64,000 nucleotides of DNA from Hassallia sp050875635 (GCF_050875635.1 NZ_JBPAOH010000025.1:8695-72694), one strand, 5' to 3'; positions 1 through 9,435 are shown, counted from the first letter of the stretch. Program-made: numbers and translations. The notes: generated by a model not told the origin, from the sequence alone.

Positions 1-2227
1 CAGTTACCTTAATTGGTGCAAAAAAGGCGATATCGCGATCGGCTGCTGGATAAGTAGAATAAGGTTTAAATTGCGGTATTAGTATTTCATCTCTTTCTAA
101 AGATTCCAACAGCACATCTAAATCCAGTTGAAACACGTAAACTGAATCTGGTAAACCTTTTTCGCGTCGCACTTGCGGATGCAACTGTCCAAAAGTACCG
201 AGTCGATTACCGCGTATCCACAAAGACGCGGTACGTCCGGGATGCAAGCGGGAATTTTGATTATCTGGTTGATATTCTACCTGCAAACCAAGTTGCTGAA
301 ATACACTTTCTAAAATGCCTTTGGCTTCAAACCATGTTAAAGGTTGTTCGCCACTTGACCATTTACCGACAGTGCGATCGCCTCCCATAATTCCGGCTAT
401 TGCTTCGGCTTCTTGCAAACCGTCTTCTTCTCGCCAAAAAATTCGCCCAATTTCAAAGCCGTTCAGCGAACCGTTTCCTTGCTCTATATTATATTGAAAA
501 GCATCAATCAACCCGGAAATTAACTCAGTTCGCAGCGCCGAATATTCTGTAAATAACGGGTTTGACAGCACTATTTGCGTTTCTTGTTGTGGTTTCACCA
601 AAGAGTAGTGTATTAGTTCTGTCAATCCTTCGGCACGTAGATAAGCTCGCAATTTGCGTATCAGTTCCTGATCTAAAGGCAAATAACCAGCTTCCGATTT
701 TTCTGGTAAAGTATCGCAAAAGTTATCGTAACCGTAAAGACGGGCAATTTCTTCAATTAAATCGATTTCCCGTTCTAAATCGCGGTAACGATAGGGAGGG
801 ACAGTTACCGTCCAAGCACCTACACCTTTATAAGTTAGCTGACATCCCAATGCAGTTAGAATGCGTTCAACATCTTGGGCTTGGAGTTCTCCGGTTTTCT
901 CGTTTATCTCAATTGGTCCGAGAACTTGATTAACTCGTTCTAAACGCAGTGCGATCGCCCGACTCCAAGTAGAAGGATCGGGGCGCGTATCGGCAATTTC
1001 CTGATTTACAATATTTCCTTGTGCTATCTCCACCATCATCGATAAAGCGCGGCGTGTGGCTTTTTCCAACTCAGCGCGGTTTACACCTCGTTCATATCTT
1101 CCAGAAGCTTCTGTTCTCAAGCCGATGCTACGCGAAGAACGGCGAATTGCCACAGAGTCAAATAACGCCGCTTCTAAAAAGATATTTTGCGTACCTTCAT
1201 AAACTTCGGTTTCTTCTCCACCCATCACCCCCGCCAAAGCAACGGGTTTATTGTTAGCAGTAATTAACAAATTTTGGGTAGTTAGATTCCGCGTTTGTCC
1301 ATCCAGAGTTTTCAGCGATTCCCCCGCATTAGCGAAACGCACCCCAACCTGTAGGGGCGGGGTCTCCTTGCCCTCCTGGGTCTCCCCGCCCTCCTGAGTT
1401 CCCCCACCCAAGCGATCGCCATCAAATGCGTGCAGTGGTTGTCCCCATTCCAACAACACATAATTAGTAATATCCACAACATTATTTATCGGTCGCGTTC
1501 CCGCAGCCCGCAAACGTTGTTGCAACCAATCAGGAGAAGGCGCAATTTTTACATTTTCAATTAGCGTACCGATGTAAGCAGGACAAGCTTGTGTCTCATC
1601 GATTTTTAAAGTGAAATTTCCTCCACTCGGAACAGACACCTCACCCGGTTCAGGAATTGTCAACTTTCCACCTGTCAGCGCTGCTACTTCCCGCGCTATC
1701 CCTACCATACTTAAAGCATCAGCGCGATTAGCAGTAGCAGTGACATCTAAAATCACATCATCCAAACCCAACAAAGGACGGACATCGCTACCCAGTTGGA
1801 GATTTTCTTGAGGAAAAATATGAATTCCGTCTACATCAGTGGGTAAACCGAGTTCCTTCAAAGAACAAATCATTCCTTGAGAAGGAACACCTCGCAGTTT
1901 AGCCGGCTTGATTTTTAAATCGATATTTGGTAAATAAGTTCCTGTGGTTGCTACTGGTACATAAATATCTGCTCGAACATTCGCAGCACCGCAGACGATA
2001 TTTAAAGTCTCAGAAGCACCGATATCAACTTGGCAAACACTCAACTTATCAGCGTTAGGGTGAGGTTGGCGTTCAAGCACTTTTCCAACAACAACCCCCG
2101 AAGCCCAAGTGCGGCGGTCTTCAATATCTTCTACCTCAAACCCTGCCATTGTCAAGGTTTCGGCTAAATCTTCCGGGCTTATTTTTATCTCAACTAGTTC
2201 CCGCAGCCAACTTAGAGAAATACGCAT
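1..2227 (-). CDS. pheT: Phenylalanyl-tRNA synthetase beta subunit, 3' end cut by window edge
   Basis: Reading the minus strand from an ATG at 2227 gives an uninterrupted protein that begins MRISLSWLRELVEIKISPED and runs off the window after about 742 codons. Bacterial PheT is about 800 residues, so roughly the last 60-80 are missing. It charges tRNA-Phe with phenylalanine as an alpha2-beta2 enzyme with PheS in the cytoplasm. The N-terminal half shows the tRNA-binding (EMAP-like) domain (HPNADKLSVCQVD) and the B3/B4 editing region (NRADALSM, VVDITNYV). The B5 region and the start of the catalytic-like core follow (DLIEEIARLYGYDN). Oddity: after QPLHAFDGDRL there is an insertion of about 20 residues containing TQEGGETQEGKET before VGVRFANAGES. 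Its DNA resembles an intergenic repeat. Identification is firm. Confidence 0.95.
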   Translation of the reverse strand, partial: MRISLSWLRELVEIKISPEDLAETLTMAGFEVEDIEDRRTWASGVVVGKVLERQPHPNADKLSVCQVDIGASETLNIVCGAANVRADIYVPVATTGTYLPNIDLKIKPAKLRGVPSQGMICSLKELGLPTDVDGIHIFPQENLQLGSDVRPLLGLDDVILDVTATANRADALSMVGIAREVAALTGGKLTIPEPGEVSVPSGGNFTLKIDETQACPAYIGTLIENVKIAPSPDWLQQRLRAAGTRPINNVVDITNYVLLEWGQPLHAFDGDRLGGGTQEGGETQEGKETPPLQVGVRFANAGESLKTLDGQTRNLTTQNLLITANNKPVALAGVMGGEETEVYEGTQNIFLEAALFDSVAIRRSSRSIGLRTEASGRYERGVNRAELEKATRRALSMMVEIAQGNIVNQEIADTRPDPSTWSRAIALRLERVNQVLGPIEINEKTGELQAQDVERILTALGCQLTYKGVGAWTVTVPPYRYRDLEREIDLIEEIARLYGYDNFCDTLPEKSEAGYLPLDQELIRKLRAYLRAEGLTELIHYSLVKPQQETQIVLSNPLFTEYSALRTELISGLIDAFQYNIEQGNGSLNGFEIGRIFWREEDGLQEAEAIAGIMGGDRTVGKWSSGEQPLTWFEAKGILESVFQQLGLQVEYQPDNQNSRLHPGRTASLWIRGNRLGTFGQLHPQVRREKGLPDSVYVFQLDLDVLLESLERDEILIPQFKPYSTYPAADRDIAFFAPIKVT
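1348..1410 (-). repeat. Repeat-derived in-frame insertion inside pheT
   Basis: About 60 bp of GC-rich, internally repetitive DNA (two versions of a CCCTCCTGRG/TCTCC unit) encode a Gly/Glu/Thr-rich stretch that PheT proteins normally lack. One end, GTAGGGGCGGGGTCTCC, matches the intergenic palindrome at 61798 (GTAGGGGTGGGGTTTCC) with two differences. The reading frame is kept through the insertion. Confidence 0.6.
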
Positions 2228-2474
2228 GGAGTGTGCTTGCTAATTCTATGAATCGTATCAATGCTTCAATTTTAGATTGTAAGAGAGGCGATCGCTCAAA
2301 GCACTCCCGCAAAGCGTACCCCCCAACTTGAATAATCCTACTACAACGTTGTACTTACCAAAAAACTCTCCTCTTACCTTTCCCCCTTCACTCGTTCTGA
2401 GGCTACTGCCTGGGAACGAGGACGAGGATATATCGGTTCTCGGTTGCGTCCAATACACGCAGCGCGATCGCTTC

Positions 2475-2496
2475 GGGGCAATTCATGAATTGCCCC
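2475..2496. repeat. Perfect palindrome, AATTCATGAATT core
   Basis: The arm GGGGCAATTCA pairs with its reverse complement without a loop and is followed by CTACC. The same core with different outer arms occurs at 41245-41272. It lies downstream of the PatA-like gene on the minus strand and could also act as a transcription stop. Confidence 0.7.
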
Positions 2497-2538
2497 TACC
2501 AACTTTAGCTGTATTTCACTCAATTGAGAACCGCTATA

Positions 2539-2577
2539 ATCCCCAGTCCCCAGTCCCCAGTCTTCAGTCCCCCGTCT
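2539..2577. repeat. Short tandem heptanucleotide repeats (CCCCAGT)
   Basis: Five tandem heptamers: CCCCAGT three times, then CTTCAGT and CCCCCGT. These are STRR-type repeats, known from heterocystous cyanobacteria. They sit immediately downstream of the PatA-like gene. Confidence 0.7.
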
Positions 2578-3924
2578 TTAACTCAAATGCATAAACACCA
2601 TTTTCAGCAATTCTGAGCGACTAAACGGCTTAGTTAAATACCCCGATGCTCCCACAAGTCGTGCTTTTATCTTATCTATAATTCCCTTGCTTCCGGTAAC
2701 AAAAATGATTGGTGTTTCTTTGAACATTGAATTATTGCGTATTAGCCTACACAACTCATAACCATCAATTCCCGCCATATTCAAATCCAGTAATATCAAG
2801 TCGGGTTTGTGCCGAACAATTGACATTACCGCTTTTAGCGGATCGATAATTGTCACTACAAAAAAATTTTCATCTTCTAGTAACCGAGTAATTTCTTTCA
2901 GCATTGTCGGACTATCATCAACAGAAACTATTTTGTGAACTTTTCGCTCTGTTAAAGTAGCAGTGTTTGTCTGATTTTTTGTTGCTAATTGGTGAAAATT
3001 ATCACTGATAGAAGATATATCTGGTAATCGCAAACGAGTATCTTTATTTTCGGCAATACTTGGCTTACCGTTGGTAGTAGTGCTGCTGGGCGCTGCGATT
3101 TCAGCTAATTCCGCAATATCGCTATGAGATGGTAACTCTTCACAAGTCTTTGGGAATTTATCAAATGGTGGATCTGGTTCGTGTAATAACAGCGCTCCAT
3201 GTAAGATATATGGATGTAAAATTTGCGCCAGCTTTAATTCATCTTGATTCAGAATTACCGCAAGATGACGCAAGCTAAAACCTTTCATCCAATGAGTTAA
3301 ATTGGGCTGAAGTTCTGGAAGTTTTTCTGGTTTAACCCTCGAAGAAACGCACAAATAAGGGCGCTGAAATGGAGAAGAAATTTGCGGCGCTAAAGAATGC
3401 CAATTTTGCAATCTTTCTTGACAGCATTCGATTACTTTCTCTACATCCTGGTCGCAAATTTTTGGCAGATATGTATCTGTTAAATTATATGAACCTTGCT
3501 TGATTAAGAAAAATGATTCAATCACTTCTTTAACCAGTTCTTGGATTAGCACTCCGGCTTGTGCAGAATTTAGATATTTTTGACTGACAAGCCAGCAAAT
3601 AGCTTGATAATCAGGCGGCTGGTTTGCCAAATCGTATATTTGTTTCAGCTTACCGTGTGAGTCACTTTCAAACATTAAGCGTAACTGAACACGGGTTTCG
3701 CTCTTTAGCAGGGGAATTTGGCGGCTGAGACGGCGTAGATGCCGTTCCAGTCGATCAAAAGGTTCAACCGAATCGGTAGCATAAGTAATTTTACCCTGTT
3801 CTAGGTAGATCGACCAGGAAACTGAGTTGCTAGATGCTTGTAAACCAGTACTCTCCGAACAATTAGATAACTGTCTTAACAAACTCAGGGGACTCAATTT
3901 GGTAAATGTGCCAGAATTATTCAT
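2578..3924 (-). CDS. PatA-like response regulator (N-terminal PatA domain + C-terminal REC)
   Basis: 448 residues. Residues ~1-130 resemble the PatA N-terminal (DUF4388-like) domain (VSWSIYLEQGKITYATDS), followed by a helical middle region (YQAICWLVSQKYLNSAQAG). From about residue 330 there is a CheY-type receiver domain. It has acidic residues in VSVDDSPTM, the probable phospho-acceptor Asp in LILLDLNMAGIDGYE (about residue 377), the T of VTGS and the conserved Lys of YLTKPFS. PatA proteins act in heterocyst patterning and in cyanobacterial phototaxis clusters, where they work with chemotaxis-like kinases; none is adjacent here. No DNA-binding output domain is visible, so output is probably by protein interaction. 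The family call is good; the specific role is unknown. Confidence 0.88.
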   Translation of the reverse strand: MNNSGTFTKLSPLSLLRQLSNCSESTGLQASSNSVSWSIYLEQGKITYATDSVEPFDRLERHLRRLSRQIPLLKSETRVQLRLMFESDSHGKLKQIYDLANQPPDYQAICWLVSQKYLNSAQAGVLIQELVKEVIESFFLIKQGSYNLTDTYLPKICDQDVEKVIECCQERLQNWHSLAPQISSPFQRPYLCVSSRVKPEKLPELQPNLTHWMKGFSLRHLAVILNQDELKLAQILHPYILHGALLLHEPDPPFDKFPKTCEELPSHSDIAELAEIAAPSSTTTNGKPSIAENKDTRLRLPDISSISDNFHQLATKNQTNTATLTERKVHKIVSVDDSPTMLKEITRLLEDENFFVVTIIDPLKAVMSIVRHKPDLILLDLNMAGIDGYELCRLIRNNSMFKETPIIFVTGSKGIIDKIKARLVGASGYLTKPFSRSELLKMVFMHLS

Positions 3925-4535
3925 GTTTTTGGATAATTTGCGGTAAATTAGACCGAATACTTGTAAATTCTAAGTATCGGTAAATGAGGCACCCTGAAAG
4001 AATTGAATTTTTCTCTACGAACAAATTTTTCAGTTTGGCTATGTATTTATATTACATATCTGCAAAATTTACCATATCTTTAATTTGTTACATTTTGCAC
4101 TATATATTGAAAGAAAATATTTTCTGCTTCATTTTAATTTTAAGTGTGCATAGTTACACAAGTATAGTGAGAAAGCTGATTAGATTAAATATGATGAATT
4201 GCTTTCATCTAAAATCTGACTTACCTACATAGAATCTTTAAAATTCAATATGAGCAGGGCACGCGATCCTTGATATTCTATAAGGGTTATTTATAAATTT
4301 GACTAGATGCAGTGCTACAGGTAATGTGAGTCCCTGGTAAATTCCCTTTTACTCAACTACGTTGTAAGTTAAGATTTTATTAAATGCTTAGGGATTTTGC
4401 TAGTAGTAATCTGTTTAATAAATAAGAGAGCACTCTGACAAACAACTACAAAAATGTAGGTTTGTTCGGCGCTTTCAATTATATACTTTGAGAAAAGGAA
4501 AGAAGGCTTTGGACTTTAACATAACACAACAAGTT
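3925..4535. other. AT-rich spacer upstream of the vWA/PP2C/kinase operon
   Basis: No supported gene. An 82-codon plus-strand frame at 3984-4232 is hydrophobic and AT-rich, with no ribosome-binding site or recognisable family. The PatA-like gene and the vWA operon diverge from here, so both promoters should lie in this stretch. I could not assign -10/-35 boxes with confidence. Confidence 0.5.
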
Positions 4536-5210
4536 ATGCCGGATACATTAAAACTGGATGAAGTAGTTGAATTTGCTGAGAACCCAGAACCACGTTGTCC
4601 TTGCGTGTTATTACTAGATACCTCAGGTTCGATGCATGGAGAGCCGATTGAGGCTTTAAATCAGGGCTTGCTCAGTTTGAAGGACGAATTAGTAAAAAAT
4701 TCCCTCGCGGCACGAAGAGTAGAAGTAGCAATTGTTACTTTTGATAGCAACGTAAATGTAGTGCAAGACTTTGTGACTGCCGATCAATTCAATCCGCCGA
4801 TTTTGACAGCACAAGGATTGACAACTATGGGTTCGGGAATTAATAAAGCCTTGGATTTGATTCAAGAGCGCAAAGTTCAATATCGCACGAATGGCATTGC
4901 TTACTATCGTCCTTGGGTATTTATGATTACCGATGGAGAACCGCAAGGCGAATTAGAGCAATCGATAGAGCAAGCGTCCCAGCGTTTGCAAACAGATGAA
5001 CTGAATAAGCGTGTAGCTTTTTTTACCGTTGGCGTGGAAAATGCTAATATGACACGCTTAAGTAAAATTGCTGTACGTACTCCTCTGAAACTCCAAGGAC
5101 TGAACTTTATAGAGATGTTTGTTTGGTTATCGGCGAGTATGTCAACGGTTTCACATTCACAGGTAGACGAACAGGTAGCACTACCACCAATCGGCTGGGG
5201 ATCTGTTTAA
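4536..5210 (+). CDS. vWA domain protein of TerY type (first gene of phospho-signalling triad)
   Basis: 224 residues from the ATG at 4536. The frame is open from a TTG at 4488, but homology-like sequence starts at MPDTLKLDEVVEFAENPEPR. It is essentially one von Willebrand factor A domain. The metal-ion-dependent adhesion site is complete: DTSGSM (residues ~28-33), the threonine in TTMGSGI, and the aspartate in ITDGEPQGE. Such stand-alone vWA proteins bind partner proteins through a chelated divalent metal. The gene is followed after 65 bp by a PP2C phosphatase and then by a protein kinase. This is the TerY-P arrangement described for tellurite/stress-linked phospho-signalling systems. There is no signal peptide, so it is probably cytoplasmic. 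The family call is firm; the physiological signal is unknown. Confidence 0.9.
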   Translation: MPDTLKLDEVVEFAENPEPRCPCVLLLDTSGSMHGEPIEALNQGLLSLKDELVKNSLAARRVEVAIVTFDSNVNVVQDFVTADQFNPPILTAQGLTTMGSGINKALDLIQERKVQYRTNGIAYYRPWVFMITDGEPQGELEQSIEQASQRLQTDELNKRVAFFTVGVENANMTRLSKIAVRTPLKLQGLNFIEMFVWLSASMSTVSHSQVDEQVALPPIGWGSV

Positions 5211-5275
5211 GGACGCGATCGCCCGATTGCGGCTGACGCATCGCCTTTGATTATATTTACTATTCTGTTGGCAGA

Positions 5276-6055
5276 ATGAACACATCAAGCAAGATATCTC
5301 AATGGCGGGTAGTAGCCGCATCTGTAGGTGGTACAAGCCATTTAAAAAACAAACAGCTCTGTCAAGACGCACATTACTGGCAAATATTGCCAGATAACGT
5401 TTTGATAGCAGCGGTAGCAGATGGTGCAGGAAGTGCAGTCAGCGGGAAAGTTGGCGCGATGGTGGCTGTAGAAGCTGCGATCGAAAATATATCTGTAAAA
5501 CAATTCACCCGACGAAGCTTGGATGATGATGAAGAAGTGCGCCAGCTTTTAAATGATGCGATCGTCGCGGCAAAAATTGCTGTTGAGGATGAAGCGATAG
5601 CTTGTGACAAACAGCCACAAGATTTAGCAACAACCTTAATTATTACGATTGCTACACCAGAACTTGTCGCAGTCGTGCAGATCGGTGATGGAATGGCAGT
5701 GGCGAAGGATCGCATGGGCAACTTACTTGCTCTAACTATGCCTGATAACGGCGAATACGTCAACGCCACCACATTTTTAACTTCGCCTAATGCCCTAGAT
5801 ACAGCGCAAATGAGATTATGGCGCGAAGCCATAATCAACGTTGGTGTTCTTACCGACGGGTTACAAATGCTGGCATTAAACATAGCACAGGGTGCGCCTC
5901 ATAAACCGTTCTTTTTTCCTCTATTTGACTTTGCGGCAAATGCCGAGGATAAAGCAGCGGCAAAAGAGCAGTTGGTGAGGTTTTTGCGTTCGGATCGGAT
6001 TACGCAACGTACTGATGATGACTTAACGCTGATAATTGCTGCCTTAAGCGATTAA
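5276..6055 (+). CDS. PP2C-type serine/threonine phosphatase (TerY-P triad)
   Basis: 259 residues starting MNTSSKISQWRVVAASVGGTSH. It is a compact PP2C domain. The metal-binding acidic residues are visible in QDAHYW, VADGAGSA (residues ~43-50), GVLTDGLQ and RTDDDLTLI near the C-terminus. PP2C enzymes remove phosphate from Ser/Thr using Mn2+/Mg2+. Lying between a vWA protein and a kinase, it most likely opposes the downstream kinase. The start is supported by the domain beginning within the first 15 residues. No transmembrane segment is present. A HIP1-containing spacer separates it from the vWA gene, but the same orientation and short gaps suggest one operon. Confidence 0.9.
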   Translation: MNTSSKISQWRVVAASVGGTSHLKNKQLCQDAHYWQILPDNVLIAAVADGAGSAVSGKVGAMVAVEAAIENISVKQFTRRSLDDDEEVRQLLNDAIVAAKIAVEDEAIACDKQPQDLATTLIITIATPELVAVVQIGDGMAVAKDRMGNLLALTMPDNGEYVNATTFLTSPNALDTAQMRLWREAIINVGVLTDGLQMLALNIAQGAPHKPFFFPLFDFAANAEDKAAAKEQLVRFLRSDRITQRTDDDLTLIIAALSD

Positions 6056-6106
6056 AAGCGTAGTTCTTTTTTAACTTAAATAACTCCCGTAAATTGTAAT
6101 TCTATC

Positions 6107-8278
6107 ATGCAGGTTCTACGTTGTCTTACCAACCAAGAAATCCTCAACCTCACCATTAGTTTAGGGCGAGGCGGAGAAGCTTGTATTTATGCTGTGCCCA
6201 GCGATGGCAATTTAGTGGCAAAAGTTTATCACAAGCCAACTGAGCAACACGGGCGGAAAATTTTGGCAATGCTTGCCAACCCACCAGAAAACCCTACAGC
6301 AAGTTTAGGGCATATTTCTATTGCTTGGCCCTATGAACCGCTCAAAGCAGCAGACTCCAGCGATCGCATTATTGGCTTTTTAATGCCGCGCATTCGAGGG
6401 ATGCGTCCGGTGATCGACTTCTACAACCCCAGAACTAGGCGCGAACACTGTCCATTATTTAATTATCAATACTTGCTGCGTACAGCTCGCAATTTGGCGG
6501 CAGCTTTTGCGGCATTGCACAACAGCGGTTACTGCGTCGGCGATGTGAATGAGTCGAATATCATGGTCAGCGACACAGCATTAGTGACGCTGGTAGATAC
6601 AGATTCGTTCCAAGTGCGCGATGCAAAACAAAATGTAGTTTTCCGCTGCCAAGTTGGTAAACCAGAGTTTACTCCACCAGAACTACAAAATAAAATATTT
6701 GCTCAATACGATCGCGCGATCGCCCATGACTTATTTGGGTTGGGAGTACTGATATTCCAACTGTTAATGGAAGGTACACATCCATTTTCTGGTATCTATC
6801 AAGGTGCAGGCGAACCACCCACCTACGAAGCACGCATTGCCAATGGTCATTTTACTTACAGTCAACAGCGCCGCGTCCCCTACACTCCTACCCCGATAGC
6901 ACCAGCTTGGGAAATTCTTCCTCCCAGCTTGCAAGAAATGTTTGTCCGCTGTTTTGAGCACGGTCATAACAACCCACAAATGCGTCCCAGCGCTCAAACT
7001 TGGCTGTTAGAACTAGCTGAAATCGAAAATGACCTGATTACCTGCACAGTCAACTCCCAGCACCGCTATAGCAGCCACCTGCACAACTGTCCTTGGTGCG
7101 AACGTACCTTGCGCTTAGGCGGACGTGACCCCTTTCCATCACAGCAGGCAATACAATCAAAACAACATCTACAACCGCGCAGACAAACTCGACGCAACAC
7201 AAGTCCGACACGCGGCAACAACGTTTCTCCAATTCCAGTAACCCAGATTAATTATCGGCAAGTAGCACCGCAAAAATTTTCTTATTATCAATCTCGCAAA
7301 AAATCAAAATTTTACCCAGTGATTTTGTGCTTGTTGGGTTTTGGAATGTTGGGGTACTTGGACGTAATGATTAAATTTACTCGTCCCTTAGTTTCCCAAA
7401 ATCAATATGCTCAACAAACTTTGATGTCTCGCAAAGAGCAAAGCAAAAATAATCTCACTTTTGCAGATTATTATAAACAGGGTCATGCCTCTTATAAAGT
7501 GCAAGACTACGATCAAGCACTAAGCGATTTTAGCCAAGCAATCAAAAAAAATCCGACACATGCCAAAGCACATATTAACCGTGGCAATACCCGTTACAAC
7601 CTGAAAGACTATGATGGTGCAGTTACCGACTACAGTCAGGCGATACAAATCAATCCTAATGAAGTAAAGGCTTATGTAAATCGGGGCAATGCCCGCTATA
7701 TGCTAGCCGAATATAGCAGCGATCCCGATAGAGATTACAACCTTGCCCTAGCAGACTTTAATAATGCTTTGCGTCTTAATCCTAATGAAGCCGAAGCTTA
7801 TATCAGACGCGGTATAGTCCGTTCCCAACTTGCTAAATATAGCGGCGATTCTCAACAAGATTACCGCAAAGCAATTGGAGACTTTAATCAGGCGATCGCT
7901 TTAAATGCAGACAAGTCAGAAGCTTACTTTCAGCGGGGTCTTATTCGTTATCAAATTGGTCAATACAGCAGCGACTTCGATCAAGAATATAAAGAAGCGA
8001 TCGCCGACTTTGACCAAGCATTACGCATCGATTCTCGAAGTGCGAAAGTTTACCTAAAACGAGGTATAGTCCGCTACGAGCTTTCACAGTATGGCGGCAA
8101 GAATTCTAGTACAAATCATACGAAAGCGATCGCCGATTTGCAGACATCTGCCAAAATTTTCCTTGAGCAAGAGGATATGGATAATTACCAACAAGCATTA
8201 AGCAGCATTTGCGTTGTTTTGGAAAACAAATGTGACACTTTCTTTGACAATACAACTGGCTTAGTAAAAGGTAGCTAA
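6107..8278 (+). CDS. Membrane-anchored protein kinase with zinc-ribbon-like motif and TPR repeats (TerY-P triad)
   Basis: 723 residues. The N-terminal ~300 residues form a divergent protein kinase: glycine loop GRGGEA (20-25), Lys39 in VAKVY, catalytic loop GDVNESN (Asp146, Asn151), and DTD instead of DFG (164-166). An HNCPWCER segment (Cys328, Cys331, with nearby His) resembles half of a zinc ribbon, as seen in kinases of TerY-P triads. A basic, proline-rich linker follows. One hydrophobic span (~403-421) follows the linker. Then come about five TPR-like repeats (~454-690, e.g. ALSDFSQAIKKNPTHAKAHINRG) that would lie on the other side of the membrane. The vWA and PP2C genes directly upstream supply partner and phosphatase. 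The substrate is unknown. Confidence 0.9.
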   Translation: MQVLRCLTNQEILNLTISLGRGGEACIYAVPSDGNLVAKVYHKPTEQHGRKILAMLANPPENPTASLGHISIAWPYEPLKAADSSDRIIGFLMPRIRGMRPVIDFYNPRTRREHCPLFNYQYLLRTARNLAAAFAALHNSGYCVGDVNESNIMVSDTALVTLVDTDSFQVRDAKQNVVFRCQVGKPEFTPPELQNKIFAQYDRAIAHDLFGLGVLIFQLLMEGTHPFSGIYQGAGEPPTYEARIANGHFTYSQQRRVPYTPTPIAPAWEILPPSLQEMFVRCFEHGHNNPQMRPSAQTWLLELAEIENDLITCTVNSQHRYSSHLHNCPWCERTLRLGGRDPFPSQQAIQSKQHLQPRRQTRRNTSPTRGNNVSPIPVTQINYRQVAPQKFSYYQSRKKSKFYPVILCLLGFGMLGYLDVMIKFTRPLVSQNQYAQQTLMSRKEQSKNNLTFADYYKQGHASYKVQDYDQALSDFSQAIKKNPTHAKAHINRGNTRYNLKDYDGAVTDYSQAIQINPNEVKAYVNRGNARYMLAEYSSDPDRDYNLALADFNNALRLNPNEAEAYIRRGIVRSQLAKYSGDSQQDYRKAIGDFNQAIALNADKSEAYFQRGLIRYQIGQYSSDFDQEYKEAIADFDQALRIDSRSAKVYLKRGIVRYELSQYGGKNSSTNHTKAIADLQTSAKIFLEQEDMDNYQQALSSICVVLENKCDTFFDNTTGLVKGS

Positions 8279-8318
8279 AAACTGAAAAACATCCTAACTA
8301 ACAATTAAATACTTTGTA

Positions 8319-8360
8319 ATTAGAAAGAGCCAACCCACGCTTAGGTTAGCTCTTTCTAAT
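8319..8360 (+). terminator. Hairpin terminator after the kinase gene
   Basis: Twelve-base arms ATTAGAAAGAGC and GCTCTTTCTAAT, extended inward by AACC/GGTT, close a short loop. A T-rich run follows (TATCTATTTTTT). It begins 41 bp after the kinase stop codon and separates the triad from the polysaccharide locus. Confidence 0.75.
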
Positions 8361-8612
8361 AATATCTATTTTTTATTTGTATTCAAAAAAAAACAATTTT
8401 TTACATTGATTCATCAGCATTCACAAAGCTTTTTCATTTTTTTACAGATAAAACAAGTTTATTTACCTTGTCTTCATACTTAAGACGGAAAATACGGTTA
8501 GATTTATTACTGAGAAAATCGACAATTAACTTTTTCTCATAAGTTAAGTTGATACATTCTCAGTTGAGATAAGTCCAAATACTCATCTACCTAAAAATTC
8601 TGAGGTAATTGC
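8361..8612 (+). promoter_or_regulatory. AT-rich leader upstream of rfbF, with a weak NtcA-like half-site pair
   Basis: The non-coding stretch ahead of the first HEP-like gene contains GT-N10-AC (8497-8510). That is the relaxed core of NtcA sites, but no convincing -10 box lies at the expected distance. The region is the only plausible promoter for the plus-strand cluster. The NtcA assignment is weak and based on pattern only. Confidence 0.25.
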
Positions 8613-9386
8613 ATGAAAGCAGTGATTTTGGCTGGAGGACTTGGTACGCGTCTGAGTGAAGAAACTAGCATTAAACCCAAGCCGATGGTCGAGATTGGTG
8701 GTAAGCCCATTCTCTGGCACATCATGAAAACTTATTCTGCACACGGTATTGATGACTTTATCATCTGTTGCGGTTATAAAGGGTACGTAATCAAGGAGTA
8801 TTTTGCCAATTACTTCTTACACATGTCAGACGTGACCTTTGATATGCGGTTTAACCAGATGAACGTGCATCGTGGCAATGCTGAACCCTGGCGTATCACC
8901 TTAGTAGATACAGGTGATAGTACCATGACAGGCGGACGCTTGAAGCGAGTCGCAAACCATGTTGGTAATGAAACTTTTTGCTTCACCTACGGTGACGGTG
9001 TTAGCAATGTGAATATCACTGAGTTAATTAACTTTCACAAAGAACAAAAAACTTTAGGTACACTCACCGCAGTTCAACCAGCCGGACGCTTTGGTGCCAT
9101 ATCCTTAGGACACGACCAAACTAAAATCAACAGCTTCCGCGAAAAACAAGATGGTGATGGTGCTTGGATTAATGGCGGTTATTTTATCCTAGAACCGGAA
9201 GTAATCAACTTGATTGCTGATGATTCCACCGTTTGGGAACAGCAACCATTAGAAAAGCTTGCAGAAATGGATCAGCTATCTGCTTACAGACATGACGGTT
9301 TTTGGCAACCGATGGATACTTTGCGCGATAGAAACTACCTCGAAGACCTATGGAAGAATAACAAGGCTCCTTGGAAAGTGTGGTAA
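8613..9386 (+). CDS. rfbF: Glucose-1-phosphate cytidylyltransferase
   Basis: 257 residues, the usual length of the family. It makes CDP-glucose from glucose-1-phosphate and CTP, the entry to CDP-linked deoxy or branched sugars. The nucleotide-binding signature MKAVILAGGLGTRLSEET opens the protein, with KPKPMVEIGGKPILWHIM following. The metal and sugar-binding part is seen in FTYGDGVSNVN, INGGYFILEP and WQPMDTLRDRNYLE. It is the first gene of a long plus-strand polysaccharide cluster. In Anabaena sp. PCC 7120 a homologous gene begins the heterocyst envelope polysaccharide island (from memory). Identification is firm. Confidence 0.95.
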   Translation: MKAVILAGGLGTRLSEETSIKPKPMVEIGGKPILWHIMKTYSAHGIDDFIICCGYKGYVIKEYFANYFLHMSDVTFDMRFNQMNVHRGNAEPWRITLVDTGDSTMTGGRLKRVANHVGNETFCFTYGDGVSNVNITELINFHKEQKTLGTLTAVQPAGRFGAISLGHDQTKINSFREKQDGDGAWINGGYFILEPEVINLIADDSTVWEQQPLEKLAEMDQLSAYRHDGFWQPMDTLRDRNYLEDLWKNNKAPWKVW

Positions 9387-9435
9387 GCAAGATTATGAGT
9401 TATGTAGAGACGTTTTGCCAAAAGTCTGTACTTAT

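Larger units (their letters stand above)
2228..2577. other. Gene-free spacer with repeats between pheT and the PatA-like gene
   Basis: No credible gene. The spacer holds HIP1 octamers, a perfect 22-bp palindrome at 2475-2496 and heptanucleotide CCCCAGT-type tandem repeats at about 2539-2577. Short open frames on both strands lack family features. Confidence 0.6.

Noticed and set aside
3984..4232. 82-codon hydrophobic ORF
   Set aside because: Composition follows AT-rich DNA; no ribosome-binding site or family; not supported.
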